From positions 372,001-436,000 of the forward strand of contig NZ_MUJK01000003.1 in assembly GCF_002906155.1 (NCBI RefSeq): 64,000 nucleotides of DNA, given 5' to 3'. Made by a program: the position numbers and the translations under genes. Origin of the DNA: Pseudomonas laurylsulfativorans. GTDB taxonomy: Bacteria > Pseudomonadota > Gammaproteobacteria > Pseudomonadales > Pseudomonadaceae. Under the pieces are notes generated by a model that saw only the letters and a list, made by a program, of their open reading frames with translations, did no database searches and was not told where the DNA came from. The stretch's first letter is position 1, and each line of letters begins with the position of its first letter. This document shows positions 48,003 to 57,537 of this stretch, in pieces.

Positions 48003-49145
48003 ATGCTGATTGTTGCCGACGAAAATATCCCCCTGCTCGATGCCTTCTTTGAAGGCTTCGGTGAGATCCGCCGGGTGCCGGGGCGCGCCATTGACCGCGC
48101 CATGGTCGAGCAGGCCGATGTGCTGTTGGTGCGCTCGGTGACCAACGTCAATCGCGCGCTGCTCGAAGGCAGCAAGGTGCGTTTTGTCGGTACCTGCACC
48201 ATCGGCACCGATCATCTGGACCTGGATTACTTCCAACAGGCCGGTATCACCTGGTCCAGCGCGCCGGGCTGCAATGCCCGCGGCGTGGTCGACTATGTGC
48301 TCGGCAGCTTGCTGACCCTGGCCGAAATCGAAGGCGTCGACCTGACCCGGCGTACCTACGGCGTGGTCGGTGCCGGCGAAGTGGGCGGACGGCTGGTCAA
48401 GGTCCTGCAAGGCCTGAGCTGGAAGGTGCTGGTGTGCGATCCACCACGACAGGCCGCTGAAGGGGGGGACTACGTCAGCCTTGAGCAGATCGTCGAGGAA
48501 TGCGACGTCATCAGCCTGCACACGCCGTTGACCAAGCAGGGCCAACAGTCGACCTGGCATTTGTTCGATGAAAAACGTCTGAATCAACTCAAATCCGGCA
48601 CCTGGCTGATCAATGCCAGTCGCGGGCCGGTGGTCAACAACGCCGCCCTGCGCGATGTATTGCTGGAGCGCGAAGACCTACAGGCGGTGCTCGATGTCTG
48701 GGAAGGCGAGCCTGAAGTCGACGTAGCGCTGGCCGAACTGTGCGTGCTGGCAACGCCGCACATTGCCGGTTACAGCCTCGACGGCAAGCAGCGCGGGACC
48801 GCGCAGATTTATCAGGCGTATTGCGATTTTCTCGGGCAACCAGCCCGCGTCAGCTTGAGCGATTTGCTGCCGGCACCTTGGTTGTCGCACGTGACCCTCA
48901 ATGCGCAAAGCGATCCGGCCTGGGCGTTGGCGATGCTCTGCCGTGGCGTGTATGACCCGCGTCGCGACGATGCGGATTTCCGTCGCAGCCTGGTCGGCAG
49001 TGTCAGCGAGCAGCGTGCGGCATTCGATGTGCTGCGCAAGCAATATCCGTCGCGCCGGGAGATCGACGGGTTGCAGGTACGGATCGAGGGGGATGCGCCT
49101 GAGTTGCAGAGGATTGTGGCGGCGTTGGGGGCAACACTGGTTTAA
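48003..49145 (+). CDS. pdxB: Erythronate-4-phosphate dehydrogenase
   Basis: PdxB oxidises 4-phospho-D-erythronate in the DXP-dependent route to pyridoxal phosphate. The 380-residue product begins [20 protein letters not shown] and has the D-2-hydroxyacid dehydrogenase core: NAD motif [29 protein letters not shown] (catalytic Arg), DVWEGEP (Glu) and ATPHIAGYS (His). The PdxB-specific C-terminal dimerisation domain is complete. AAAGGAG lies 7 nt before the ATG. Confidence 0.96.
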   Translation: MLIVADENIPLLDAFFEGFGEIRRVPGRAIDRAMVEQADVLLVRSVTNVNRALLEGSKVRFVGTCTIGTDHLDLDYFQQAGITWSSAPGCNARGVVDYVLGSLLTLAEIEGVDLTRRTYGVVGAGEVGGRLVKVLQGLSWKVLVCDPPRQAAEGGDYVSLEQIVEECDVISLHTPLTKQGQQSTWHLFDEKRLNQLKSGTWLINASRGPVVNNAALRDVLLEREDLQAVLDVWEGEPEVDVALAELCVLATPHIAGYSLDGKQRGTAQIYQAYCDFLGQPARVSLSDLLPAPWLSHVTLNAQSDPAWALAMLCRGVYDPRRDDADFRRSLVGSVSEQRAAFDVLRKQYPSRREIDGLQVRIEGDAPELQRIVAALGATLV

Positions 49146-49160
49146 AGACCGCATTGGCCT

Positions 49161-49315
49161 TATCGCGGGCAAGCCCGCTCCCACACTGGATCTTCATGCA
49201 CCACAAATCCCCTGTAGGAGCGAGCCTTGCTCGCGATGTACCTGAGAACTCCACGGGGTGTCAGGCTTCCCACGTCATCGTTGACAACCATTGCGAGCAG
49301 GGCTCGCTCCTGCAG
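49161..49315. repeat. Single REP plus composite REP element
   Basis: A single REP (ATCGCGGGCAAGCCCGCTCC, 49161-49184) is followed by a composite element (49211-49315) with core CTGAGAACTCCACGGGGTGT...CATCGTTGAC, close to the cores at 55834 and 56940. Confidence 0.85.
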
Positions 49316-49342
49316 AGAGGTAATTGCCTTTTTTGCCGGCAA

Positions 49343-49371
49343 TAAAAAACCCGGCCAACAATGGGCCGGGT
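49343..49371 (-). terminator. Rho-independent terminator of the small conserved gene
   Basis: ACCCGGCC (49349-49356) pairs with GGCCGGGT (49364-49371). On the minus strand the stem is followed by TTTTTTATT, 20 bp after the stop of the gene at 49391. Confidence 0.9.
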
Positions 49372-49390
49372 CATGAAGACGGTGGCTATA

Positions 49391-49570
49391 TCACTCTTGT
49401 TCGGCAGGCTTGACCAATCGCTTTTCCAGTTCGCTGCAAGCTTTCTGGATCATCTCTTCAGTGATCGGTACTTCGCGACCCTGCTCGTCAATAATCGAGC
49501 AACCCAGAGACTGGTCTGGTTGTGTGCGGATCACTTGAATTTTGTCATCGCTGCTGTGTTGCAAGGACAT
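49391..49570 (-). CDS. Small conserved protein of unknown function
   Basis: The 59-residue product (MSLQHSSDDKIQVIRTQPDQ...) is hydrophilic, with a single Cys at 24 and a charged C-terminal helix (TEEMIQKACSELEKRL). I recall similar small proteins in other pseudomonads (PA1571-type) but no function. GAGGAG lies 7 nt before the ATG at 49570; an ATG at 49585 overlaps that ribosome site. A good terminator downstream supports it as a real single-gene unit. Confidence 0.8.
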   Translation of the reverse strand: MSLQHSSDDKIQVIRTQPDQSLGCSIIDEQGREVPITEEMIQKACSELEKRLVKPAEQE

Positions 49571-49803
49571 GGCCTGTCTCCTCATCAGGTTGTGTGCTTA
49601 CTGTAGAACCGCCAGGTGACCGGGCTATGACAACTCCCTGCGATCTTTCCGGGGGGACAGAACCAGTGCAGCAGAAATGCCTTCGCGTGGCTACCCGAAC
49701 TTTAGACCAATAGCGTCTAGCCTCTAGTGTGGGTGGACATAATTAACCTGACTCATTGTGATTTGCAGCGAGCCACCCCATTGAGCGGTATAGGCTGATC
49801 CTA

Positions 49804-51603
49804 ATGACTGCTTTGTCCTGGAAGAATGCGATGTTCTCTGCCCGTCACCGCCGTGCTGTTCGCCTGGCCATTCGTTTCATTGCGCCGTATCGCTGGCAGG
49901 CCTTTGGCGCCTTGCTGGCGTTGATCGTCACTGCGGGCATCACCTTGTCCATGGGGCAGGGCATCCGTCTGCTGGTGGACAAGGGGTTCATGACCCAGTC
50001 ACCGCATCTGCTCAATCAGTCCATCGCTCTGTTCATGCTGCTGGTGGTGGGACTGGCACTCGGTACGTTTGCGCGCTTTTACCTGGTGTCGTGGATTGGC
50101 GAGCGCTGCGTGGCGGATATCCGGCGTCAGGTGTTCAATCATCTGATTTACCTGCATCCGGGATTTTACGAAGACAATCGCAGCTCGGAAATCCAGTCAC
50201 GCCTGACCGCCGATACCACGTTGCTGCAATCGGTCATCGGATCTTCCCTGTCGTTGTTCCTGCGCAATCTGTTGATGGTGATCGGCGGGATCGTCCTGTT
50301 GTTCATCACCAACCCCAAGCTCACCAGCATCGTGGTGGTGGCCTTGCCCCTGGTGATCGCACCCATCCTGATCTTCGGACGCCGTGTGCGTAACCTCTCA
50401 CGCCTGAGTCAGGACCGGATTGCCGATATCGGCAGCTATGTGTCGGAAACCCTGGGACAGATCAAGACCGTGCAGGCCTACAACCATCAGGCCCAGGACG
50501 AGCAACGGTTTGCCGTGACGGTGGAGGAGGCGTTCAACACCGCGCGCAAACGCATCTTCCAGCGGGCCTGGCTGATTACCCTGGTGATCGTGCTGGTCTT
50601 GGGCGCGGTCGGGGTGATGCTCTGGGTCGGCGGCATGGACGTCATCGCCGGGCGAATTTCCGCGGGCGAGCTGGCGGCGTTCGTGTTCTACAGCCTGATC
50701 GTCGGCAGTGCGTTCGGCACGTTGAGCGAGGTGATTGGCGAACTGCAGCGGGCAGCCGGCGCGGCCGAGCGGATTGCCGAGTTACTGCGTTCGGAAAACA
50801 TCATCCTGCCGCCGGTGGCGGGCGCGGTGACACTGCCGGAGCGGGTCAATGGCCAACTGCAACTGCACAATGTGCGTTTTTCCTACCCGTCGCGACCGGA
50901 AAGTTATGCCGTCGACGGTTTGAGTCTGACCGTCAATGCCGGTGAAACGCTGGCGCTGGTCGGGCCATCAGGGGCCGGCAAATCGACGGTGTATGACTTG
51001 CTGCTGCGTTTTTACGACCCGGCCGAGGGCCACATACTGCTCGACGGTGTGCCGTTGACTCAGCTCGATCCGCTGGATCTGCGCCGCTGCTTCGCCCTGG
51101 TGTCGCAAACCCCGGCGCTGTTTTTCGGCAGCATTGAAGAAAACATCCGCTACGGCAATTCGAAGGCGACCCTGGCTGAGGTACAGGAAGCGGCAAAAAT
51201 CGCTTACGCCCATGACTTCATCGAGGCCATGCCCAACGGGTACCAGACGCATCTGGGGGATGGCGGTCTCGGCTTGTCCGGTGGCCAGCGCCAGCGCCTG
51301 GCCATCGCCCGGGCGTTGCTGGTGGACGCCCCGATCCTGCTCCTCGACGAAGCCACCAGCGCCCTCGACGCCCAGAGTGAACACTTGATCCAGCAGGCGC
51401 TGCCGAGCCTGATGAAAAACCGTACCACTCTGGTCATCGCCCATCGCCTGGCCACGGTGAAAAACGCCGACCGGATCGCGGTGATGGATCAGGGGAAGCT
51501 GGTGGCGGTGGGCACCCATCAGGAGCTGATTGCCAGCAATGCGTTGTATGCGCGGTTGGCGGCGTTGCAGTTCAACGACGACAAGGTCGTCGTTGAACTG
51601 TAG
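49804..51603 (+). CDS. MsbA-type ABC exporter (fused membrane and ATPase domains)
   Basis: The 599-residue half-transporter has six membrane helices (residues 20-320) and a C-terminal ATPase. The ATPase contains Walker A GPSGAGKST, Q-loop SQTPALFFGS, signature LSGGQRQRLAIARALL, Walker B ILLLDEATSALD and switch His in VIAHRL. It resembles lipid A flippase MsbA and the ABCB multidrug exporters; the single-copy essential msbA of pseudomonads lies elsewhere by context, so a lipid or drug substrate is possible but unproven. The ribosome site is weak (GCTGATCCTA before the ATG). Confidence 0.9.
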   Translation: MTALSWKNAMFSARHRRAVRLAIRFIAPYRWQAFGALLALIVTAGITLSMGQGIRLLVDKGFMTQSPHLLNQSIALFMLLVVGLALGTFARFYLVSWIGERCVADIRRQVFNHLIYLHPGFYEDNRSSEIQSRLTADTTLLQSVIGSSLSLFLRNLLMVIGGIVLLFITNPKLTSIVVVALPLVIAPILIFGRRVRNLSRLSQDRIADIGSYVSETLGQIKTVQAYNHQAQDEQRFAVTVEEAFNTARKRIFQRAWLITLVIVLVLGAVGVMLWVGGMDVIAGRISAGELAAFVFYSLIVGSAFGTLSEVIGELQRAAGAAERIAELLRSENIILPPVAGAVTLPERVNGQLQLHNVRFSYPSRPESYAVDGLSLTVNAGETLALVGPSGAGKSTVYDLLLRFYDPAEGHILLDGVPLTQLDPLDLRRCFALVSQTPALFFGSIEENIRYGNSKATLAEVQEAAKIAYAHDFIEAMPNGYQTHLGDGGLGLSGGQRQRLAIARALLVDAPILLLDEATSALDAQSEHLIQQALPSLMKNRTTLVIAHRLATVKNADRIAVMDQGKLVAVGTHQELIASNALYARLAALQFNDDKVVVEL

Positions 51604-51690
51604 GAGCTGGCTTGCCAGCGAAGGCTATTAAACATTCAACGACGATGTTGAAAGTGCCATCGCCTTCGCCGGCAAGCCGACTCCTACAGG
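51598..51690. repeat. Inverted REP pair
   Basis: CTGTAGGAGCTGGCTTGCCA starts at the stop codon of the ABC exporter and an inverse copy ends just before slt; the two convergent genes share it as the only separator. Confidence 0.82.
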
Positions 51691-51691
51691 A

Positions 51692-53620
51692 TCATTGATC
51701 GTCGAAAAACCGCTCATGCCAATCCACGATCGGCTGTGGCGAATTGAGCTTCTCACCGTAGATCACTGAGTACGACAGCACGTTTTGCACGTACTGGCGG
51801 GTTTCGTCGAACGGGATGCTTTCCACCCACACGTCGAAACTCAGGTGGTCGGCGCCACGCAGCCATTGGCGTACGCGGCCGGGGCCGGCGTTGTAGGCGG
51901 CGGAGGCGAGGACGCGGTTGCCGTTGAACTGGCTGTGCACTTGGCTCAGGTAGGCGGCACCGAGCTGGATGTTCTTTTCCGGATCCAGCAGTTGCTGTGG
52001 CGAGCTATAGGGAATGCTGAACTTGCGTGCGGTTTCCTTGGCGGTAGCGGGCATCAGTTGCATCAGGCCCGAGGCGCCGACCCCGGAGCGGGCGTCGTCC
52101 ATGAACGCGCTTTCCTGGCGGGTGATGGCGAACGCCCAGCTCGGATGCAGGCCGCGATTCTTAGCCTCTCGCACCAGCGTATTGCGGTGAGCCATCGGGA
52201 AGCGGATGTCCAGGTCATCCCAATACTGCGCCTGGCTGATGGTGCGGATCGCCGGGAAGTACCATTTCAGGTCGTAGGCCAGTTTGGCCTGGGCGACCAT
52301 TTCGTCGCGGCTGAAGTGACGGCTGACGTAGTACCACTCGCGCCGGCCATCGACGATCTGCCCACGGGCGTGCAGCTCCAGGGCACGGCGCACCCCGGGC
52401 GTGTTGCGCACCTTGTTGATGGTGGCCTGGCTGAGCACCAGCGGTTTATTGAGCAAAGAGTAGGGCGACTGCGAGCGATCGGCGGCGAGGAAACCATAGA
52501 AGTCGCGTTCGCGGGCCAGGCTTTTATAGAGTGTCTGCGCTTCCGGATTCTGCGGTTGCGCCAGTTCCAGGCTGCGGGCCTGCCAGTAGCGCCAGCGGTT
52601 GGTGGTGGCCAGGTCCTGGGGCAGGCGGCGGGTCAGCTGATAGGCATCGTCCCAGCGCGCCAGGCGCAGAAGCAGGCGCAAGCGCCATTCGGAAACCGTG
52701 TTGTCGCGCAGCTCCGGGTCGTATTTGGTCATGACATCCAGCGCACGGCTGTCGAAACGTCGTGCGAGGGTCAGGCCGATTTCCCGGGCGATCGCCACTT
52801 TTTCATCCCGGGAGAAGTGCATGCTGTTGGCATAACCGTCGAGCAAGGCCATGGCCTTGTCCGGGTCCTGGCGGGCCAGCCGGCGCAGGCCGAGGCTGAC
52901 CACGTCGGACATGGCTTCATCGGCCGGGGTGAAGCGTGACGGCTGGTTGAGCAGTTCCGGTTTTTGCGCGACGTCCACCAGCAAGCGACCGCGAGGGGCG
53001 AGGGTGGTCATGCCGTTGACCAGGCTGTTGGCCAGCGGGTAGTTGCGCGCCTGGGCGGCGAGTTTGGCGCGCTCCCAGCGTTTTTGCTCGGTCAACTGGC
53101 CATCGGCGGCCCACATGCCGAACAGGGTGTCGCAGGCGTCGGGTTGGGATTTACCGGTCAACCAGAGCTTTTCGGTGTTGGCGTAACCTTCGGACTTGAG
53201 GTTGTGGCTGATCTGGTACTGCGCATTCAGGCAATCCAGTTCGGTGAAGTTCATTTTCGGGTCGTAATACTTGACGAAGGTCGCCCAGTCGCCCCGATCC
53301 GCCAGCCAGCGCAACCAGCGCAGTTTCATCCAGTTGGCCTGGGGCAGGTCGCCGTGTTCGGCGAGGAATTTCTCGATTTCGGCGTTGCTCGCGGTTTTCA
53401 GGCGCGCGGTCAGTTCGTCGTAAGCCAGGTAGGGTTCCAGCGGATAATCGGCGAGGGCCTGGCTGTAACGGAAATACGGGCCGCTGTCGCCTTTGGCCAA
53501 GGCGCGTTTGGCTTCATCGTAATACTGGCGTTGGGTGGACAGGTCCACCGCCTGGGCGGATTGAACGGCAGCGGCAGACAGTAAAAAAGCAGACAAAAGA
53601 TTGAAAAGGCGACTGCGCAT
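51692..53620 (-). CDS. slt: Soluble lytic murein transglycosylase
   Basis: Slt cleaves the glycan strands of peptidoglycan with formation of 1,6-anhydromuramic acid in the periplasm. The 642-residue product has a signal peptide (residues 1-25), a long alpha-superhelical U/L domain and a C-terminal lysozyme-like domain with the catalytic Glu in FAITRQESAF, followed by GASGLMQLMPATA and SAAYNAGPGRVRQWLRG. The ATG at 53620 gives a normal signal peptide (MRSRLFNLLSAFLLSAAA); an ATG at 53644 would spoil it. Confidence 0.95.
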   Translation of the reverse strand: MRSRLFNLLSAFLLSAAAVQSAQAVDLSTQRQYYDEAKRALAKGDSGPYFRYSQALADYPLEPYLAYDELTARLKTASNAEIEKFLAEHGDLPQANWMKLRWLRWLADRGDWATFVKYYDPKMNFTELDCLNAQYQISHNLKSEGYANTEKLWLTGKSQPDACDTLFGMWAADGQLTEQKRWERAKLAAQARNYPLANSLVNGMTTLAPRGRLLVDVAQKPELLNQPSRFTPADEAMSDVVSLGLRRLARQDPDKAMALLDGYANSMHFSRDEKVAIAREIGLTLARRFDSRALDVMTKYDPELRDNTVSEWRLRLLLRLARWDDAYQLTRRLPQDLATTNRWRYWQARSLELAQPQNPEAQTLYKSLARERDFYGFLAADRSQSPYSLLNKPLVLSQATINKVRNTPGVRRALELHARGQIVDGRREWYYVSRHFSRDEMVAQAKLAYDLKWYFPAIRTISQAQYWDDLDIRFPMAHRNTLVREAKNRGLHPSWAFAITRQESAFMDDARSGVGASGLMQLMPATAKETARKFSIPYSSPQQLLDPEKNIQLGAAYLSQVHSQFNGNRVLASAAYNAGPGRVRQWLRGADHLSFDVWVESIPFDETRQYVQNVLSYSVIYGEKLNSPQPIVDWHERFFDDQ

Positions 53621-53834
53621 GAGACATCCGTGCAGAGAAATCATGACAAGTGCGGGCCAGGGCCCGCACTGAATTGTTTGTAGCTTAGCCTTTTGCCAGC
53701 AGCCGGCGAAAGCTTTGCGGTTCTTCCCGCATCAGTTCGCAACATTTGTCATTCAGAGTGCTACGACAGTGAAATTGCCGGCCTTCTGAAGCCTCAAGTC
53801 AGGTAGAATGCGCGCCCGGTTTTTGGAGAAGCTC

Positions 53835-55754
53835 ATGACCCTGCTCAAATTCAGCGATGTGTCCCTTGCTTTCGGCGCTATGCCGTTGTTGGACAAGGTG
53901 TCCTGGCAGATCGCCCGTGGAGAGCGGGTGTGCATCATCGGCCGCAATGGCACTGGCAAGTCCAGCATGATGAAGCTCGTCAAGGGTGACCAGAAGCCCG
54001 ATGACGGCTCCGTTTGGCGCGCACCCGGGCTCAAGATCGGCGAATTGCCGCAAGAATTGCCGGTGGCCGACGAGCGGACAGTGTTCGACGTGGTCGCCGA
54101 GGGGCTGGACGGTGTGGGCGAATTGCTCGCGCAATACCACCACCTGAGTCAGAACTGCGTTACCGAAGCCGATCTGGACAAGCTGATGCACGTCCAGCAC
54201 GACCTCGAAGCCCGCGACGGCTGGCGTTTACAGCAATTGGTCGATAGCACCCTGAGCCGCCTGCAACTGCCGGCCGACAAGACCCTCGCCGAGTTGTCCG
54301 GCGGCTGGCGTCGTCGCGTCCTGCTGGCCCAGGCCCTGGTGTCCGAACCGGACCTGTTGCTGCTCGACGAACCGACCAACCACCTGGACATCGGTGCCAT
54401 CGCCTGGCTTGAAGAGGCGCTGAAGGATTTCCAGGGCGCCGTGCTGTTCATCACGCACGACCGTTCTTTCCTGCAGAACCTGGCCACCCGCATCCTCGAA
54501 CTGGATCGCGGCGGCCTGATCGACTGGAACGGCGACTACGCCAGCTTCCTCGTGCACAAGGAAGCCGCGCTGGCTGCCGAAGAAACCGCCAACGCGCTGT
54601 TCGACAAGCGCCTGGCCCAGGAAGAGGTGTGGATTCGTCAGGGCATCAAGGCCCGCCGTACCCGTAACGAAGGCCGCGTACGTGCGCTCAAAGCCTTGCG
54701 CGTCGAGCGCAGCGAGCGCCGTGAGCGTACCGGCAAGGCCAATATTCAGCTGGAAACCGCCGATAAGTCCGGCAAGCAGGTGATGGTGCTCGAGGACGTG
54801 AGTTTCGCTCACCCGGGCGGGCCGTTCCTGATCAAGGACTTCTCCATGGTGTTGCAGCGCGGCGACCGTATCGGTCTGCTCGGCGCCAACGGTACCGGCA
54901 AGACCACCCTGCTGAAACTGATGCTCAGCGGTCTGCAACCGACCAGCGGCAAGGTGGAAGAGGGCACCAAGATCGATGTCGCCTACTTCGACCAGTTGCG
55001 CCATCAGCTGGATCTGGAAAAAACCGTCATCGACAACGTCGCCGAAGGTCGCGACTTCATCGATATCGATGGCCAGAGCCGCCATGTGCTGAGCTACCTC
55101 GGCGACTTCCTGTTCAGCCCGCAGCGTGCCCGTACGCCGGTCAAGGCGCTGTCCGGTGGTGAGCGTGCCCGTCTGTTGCTGGCCAAGCTGTTCAGCAAAC
55201 CGGCGAACCTGCTGGTACTCGACGAACCGACCAACGACCTCGACGTTGAAACCCTCGAACTGCTCGAAGAGGTCCTGCTGACCTTCAACGGCACCGTACT
55301 GATGGTCAGCCACGACCGGGCATTCCTCGACAACGTGGTCACCAGCACCCTGGTCTTCGAAGGTGAAGGCAAGGTTCGCGAATACGTCGGCGGTTACCAG
55401 GACTGGCTGCGTCAGGGCGGCTCGCCGCGCCTGCTGGGTGTGACCGAGAGCAAATCCGGCAAGGCTGACCTGAATTCCGCGGTGGTGAAGGCTGAGCCTG
55501 CGCCGGTTGCGGCAGTCGTCGAAGCGCCTGCGGCGAAGAAAAAGCTCAGCTACAAGTTGCAGCGCGAGCTGGAAGCGTTGCCGGGGCAGATCGAGGCCAT
55601 GGAGCAGCAGATCGCTGCTGTTGAAGCGCAGATGGCGGATGCCGGTTTCTACCTGCGTCCTGCTGCCGAAACCGCTGCGGTGATCGCCCAGCTGTCGCAG
55701 TTGCAGGCTGAACTCGACGTCATGGTCGAGCGTTGGGCCGAGCTGGATGCCTGA
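53835..55754 (+). CDS. uup: ABC-F family ATPase (Uup type)
   Basis: ABC-F proteins act on ribosomes or nucleic acid and lack membrane domains. The 639-residue product has two ATPase domains: Walker A GRNGTGKSS and GANGTGKTT, signatures LSGGWRRRVLLAQAL and LSGGERARLLLAKLF, Walker B LLLDEPTNHLD and LVLDEPTNDLD. A C-terminal coiled-coil region (from about residue 560) is typical of Uup. GGAG lies 6 nt before the ATG at 53835, which excludes an earlier start; TAGAAT at 53803-53808 may be its -10. Confidence 0.92.
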   Translation: MTLLKFSDVSLAFGAMPLLDKVSWQIARGERVCIIGRNGTGKSSMMKLVKGDQKPDDGSVWRAPGLKIGELPQELPVADERTVFDVVAEGLDGVGELLAQYHHLSQNCVTEADLDKLMHVQHDLEARDGWRLQQLVDSTLSRLQLPADKTLAELSGGWRRRVLLAQALVSEPDLLLLDEPTNHLDIGAIAWLEEALKDFQGAVLFITHDRSFLQNLATRILELDRGGLIDWNGDYASFLVHKEAALAAEETANALFDKRLAQEEVWIRQGIKARRTRNEGRVRALKALRVERSERRERTGKANIQLETADKSGKQVMVLEDVSFAHPGGPFLIKDFSMVLQRGDRIGLLGANGTGKTTLLKLMLSGLQPTSGKVEEGTKIDVAYFDQLRHQLDLEKTVIDNVAEGRDFIDIDGQSRHVLSYLGDFLFSPQRARTPVKALSGGERARLLLAKLFSKPANLLVLDEPTNDLDVETLELLEEVLLTFNGTVLMVSHDRAFLDNVVTSTLVFEGEGKVREYVGGYQDWLRQGGSPRLLGVTESKSGKADLNSAVVKAEPAPVAAVVEAPAAKKKLSYKLQRELEALPGQIEAMEQQIAAVEAQMADAGFYLRPAAETAAVIAQLSQLQAELDVMVERWAELDA

Positions 55755-55765
55755 TTGACCCTGCA

Positions 55766-55807
55766 ATAAAAAAGCCCGGCGTCACACACGTGAACGCCGG
55801 GTTTTTC
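55766..55807. terminator. Rho-independent terminator after uup
   Basis: CCCGGCGT (55775-55782) pairs with ACGCCGGG (55794-55801), followed by TTTTT on the + strand and preceded by an A-run, so it can act in both directions. Confidence 0.9.
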
Positions 55808-55833
55808 ATATGCAATTGGATCAAATCGATCCC

Positions 55834-55936
55834 CTGTAGGAGCGAGCTCGCTCGCGATGAACCTGAGAGCGCCGTGGGGTGTCAGGTTTCCAGCGTCATC
55901 GTTGATGACCATCGCGAGCAGGCTCGCTCCTACAGA
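55834..55936. repeat. Composite REP element
   Basis: CTGTAGGAGCGAGCTCGCTC and an inverse copy flank the core CTGAGAGCGCCGTGGGGTGT...CGTCATCGTTGATGACC. Confidence 0.88.
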
Positions 55937-55944
55937 GGGTGGCT

Positions 55945-56385
55945 TCAGGATTTGTTCTGTAGGCGCACCGCCAGCACATCGCAAGGCGCGCCATGCAGCA
56001 CGTCATTGGCGGTGGAGCCCAGCAACAGTGCCAGGCCGTGCCGGCCGTGACTGCCGACCACGACCAGGTCGCATTGTTGCTCCTTGGCGAAATGGTGGAT
56101 TTCCTGGCGTGGCTGGCCGTAGGTCAGGTGGCAGTTGGCGCCTTCGAGTTCGGCGTATTTGTGCTTGAGGCGCTCGAGGCGCTCCTTGGCCTGATCGAAC
56201 TGCTGCTGTTGCAGTTGTGACAGGTCCATCGGCACGTCGCCACCGAAGGCCATCGCCATCGGCTCGACGATGTGCACCAGTGACAATTTCGCACCGTTGC
56301 TCACTGACAGTTCGCGAGCGCGGTGGATGACAGGGTCGCACTCTTCGGTCAGATCTACAGCGACCAGAATATGGTTGTAGGGCAT
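55945..56385 (-). CDS. Universal stress protein (UspA family)
   Basis: The 146-residue cytoplasmic protein has the Usp fold: MPYNHILVAVDLTEECDPVI at the start and the ATP-binding motif VVVGSHGRHGLALLLGSTANDVLHGAPCDVLAVR (G-2x-G-9x-G-S/T) at the end. Its stress trigger is unknown. AGGAGG lies before the ATG at 56385, which fixes the start against a longer frame. No ANR box is seen upstream. Confidence 0.93.
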   Translation of the reverse strand: MPYNHILVAVDLTEECDPVIHRARELSVSNGAKLSLVHIVEPMAMAFGGDVPMDLSQLQQQQFDQAKERLERLKHKYAELEGANCHLTYGQPRQEIHHFAKEQQCDLVVVGSHGRHGLALLLGSTANDVLHGAPCDVLAVRLQNKS

Positions 56386-56489
56386 GAGGTGCTCCTCCTG
56401 AGGATTGCAATATTGGTAAGTATGGCTGGTTTCAAGCGCATTGGTTCCAAAGTGACACAATGGGCTCGTCAAGAATCGGGAGTACAGAT

Positions 56490-56927
56490 ATGACGGTCTG
56501 GATAGTGGTGTCAATCCTGTTGGTGGTACTCAGCCCGCTGGCATGGTTGCGCCCCTCACGTGCCCAGAGTGGGCGTATCGCCCTGCGGATGGAGGCCCGG
56601 CGCATCGGCCTGGCCATGCAACTGGCACCCCAGGAATGGCCGCACTGGCTGAGCCAGGAGCCGCCTAGCCCTTGTGCCCAGTACCATCGCCCGCGGCGTG
56701 GCAAACAGCCGGCGTGCTGGAGTTACTGGCAAAAATCACCGGGTATCTGGGTGAATCAATGGCAGGAAATCTGTGAAGACCGGATGTTGCTCAATCATTT
56801 CGAAAAATTGCCGGACAATGTCTACAAGGTTGAGGCTGACAAGCAAATGATCGCCTTGTATTGGGGTGAGAAGGGCGAGGCCGACGTGCTGCAACAAATC
56901 GATGTCACCCTCAAGGCGCTCGCCTGA
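56490..56927 (+). CDS. Small membrane-anchored protein of unknown function
   Basis: The 145-residue product has one N-terminal membrane helix (TVWIVVSILLVVLSPLAWL) and a cytoplasmic-looking domain rich in Trp and basic residues (APQEWPHWLSQEPPSPC, SYWQKSPGIWVNQWQEICED). I know no function; it sits between usp and fadB as in other pseudomonads. GGGAG lies 8 nt before the ATG at 56490. Confidence 0.82.
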   Translation: MTVWIVVSILLVVLSPLAWLRPSRAQSGRIALRMEARRIGLAMQLAPQEWPHWLSQEPPSPCAQYHRPRRGKQPACWSYWQKSPGIWVNQWQEICEDRMLLNHFEKLPDNVYKVEADKQMIALYWGEKGEADVLQQIDVTLKALA

Positions 56928-56939
56928 AACCCGATCCCT

Positions 56940-57040
56940 TGTAGGAGCGAGCTTGCTCGCGATGAACCTAAGGCCGCCGCGGGGTGCCAGGCTTCCCGCG
57001 TCATCGTTGACGTTCATCGCGAGCAGGCTCGCTCCTACAG
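56940..57040. repeat. Composite REP element
   Basis: TGTAGGAGCGAGCTTGCTCG and an inverse copy flank the core CTAAGGCCGCCGCGGGGTGC...CGTCATCGTTGACG. Confidence 0.88.
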
Positions 57041-57049
57041 GAAGCGATC

Positions 57050-57079
57050 AGGCAATAAAAAGCCCGACAACATCATCGG
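57050..57079 (-). terminator. Orphan leftward intrinsic terminator
   Basis: GCCCGA and TCGGGC form a stem around a CAACATCA loop. Only the minus strand has a T-run after it (GGGCTTTTTATTG). No minus-strand gene lies to its right, so it may end an unannotated leftward transcript. Confidence 0.6.
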
Positions 57080-57082
57080 GCG

Positions 57083-57537
57083 GGTTGGCCAGGCAGGCCG
57101 GTAATTCGCTGTAGGCTGATCTTACGCTGGGCATTCGCCAACGCGTTCAATTTTTCCCTTGGTTCCGCCAGCGTAGCTTGTTAAACGCGGGCTGCAGCGA
57201 ATTAGGGCGACATTTCTAATAATTGATTCTATGAATGGCCGTGCATGCCTAGGCGTGTTTAAGGTCTTCGCAGTACGGATATGACCGGAAAGTCGTGTTT
57301 CAACCCGTGTTTCAGGCGATTGACAATTGTCGGAAATTCCGTGAAGGTGACGTACCCAAATCAAACGGGCGTATGAATTGAGCGTTTGTATTTCAGACCG
57401 CTCCTACAGAATCCCGACTATCGCGTTGGCGGGTGTGCCGGGTGGATAGGCGTAGCATCGACGATTGACGTCCCTGCCAAACCATTCGCCTGCGTCCGAC
57501 GTGTACTGTTCAGCTTCCATATCGTGGAGATCAGTTG
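57083..57537. other. Long gap upstream of fadB
   Basis: No convincing gene. A minus-strand open frame (57122-57364) looks like chance. The gap holds an imperfect fold between ACGCTGG and CCAGCGT arms (57124-57175) and an inverted repeat CAAACG-N15-CGTTTG at 57362-57388. It should contain the fadBA promoter, but I cannot place -35 and -10 with confidence. Confidence 0.5.

Noticed and set aside
54228..55766. A 512-codon minus-strand open frame
   Set aside because: Antisense shadow of the uup gene.
57122..57364. An 80-codon minus-strand open frame upstream of fadB
   Set aside because: No ribosome site, no recognisable domain and atypical composition; an RNA is a better explanation for any transcript here.
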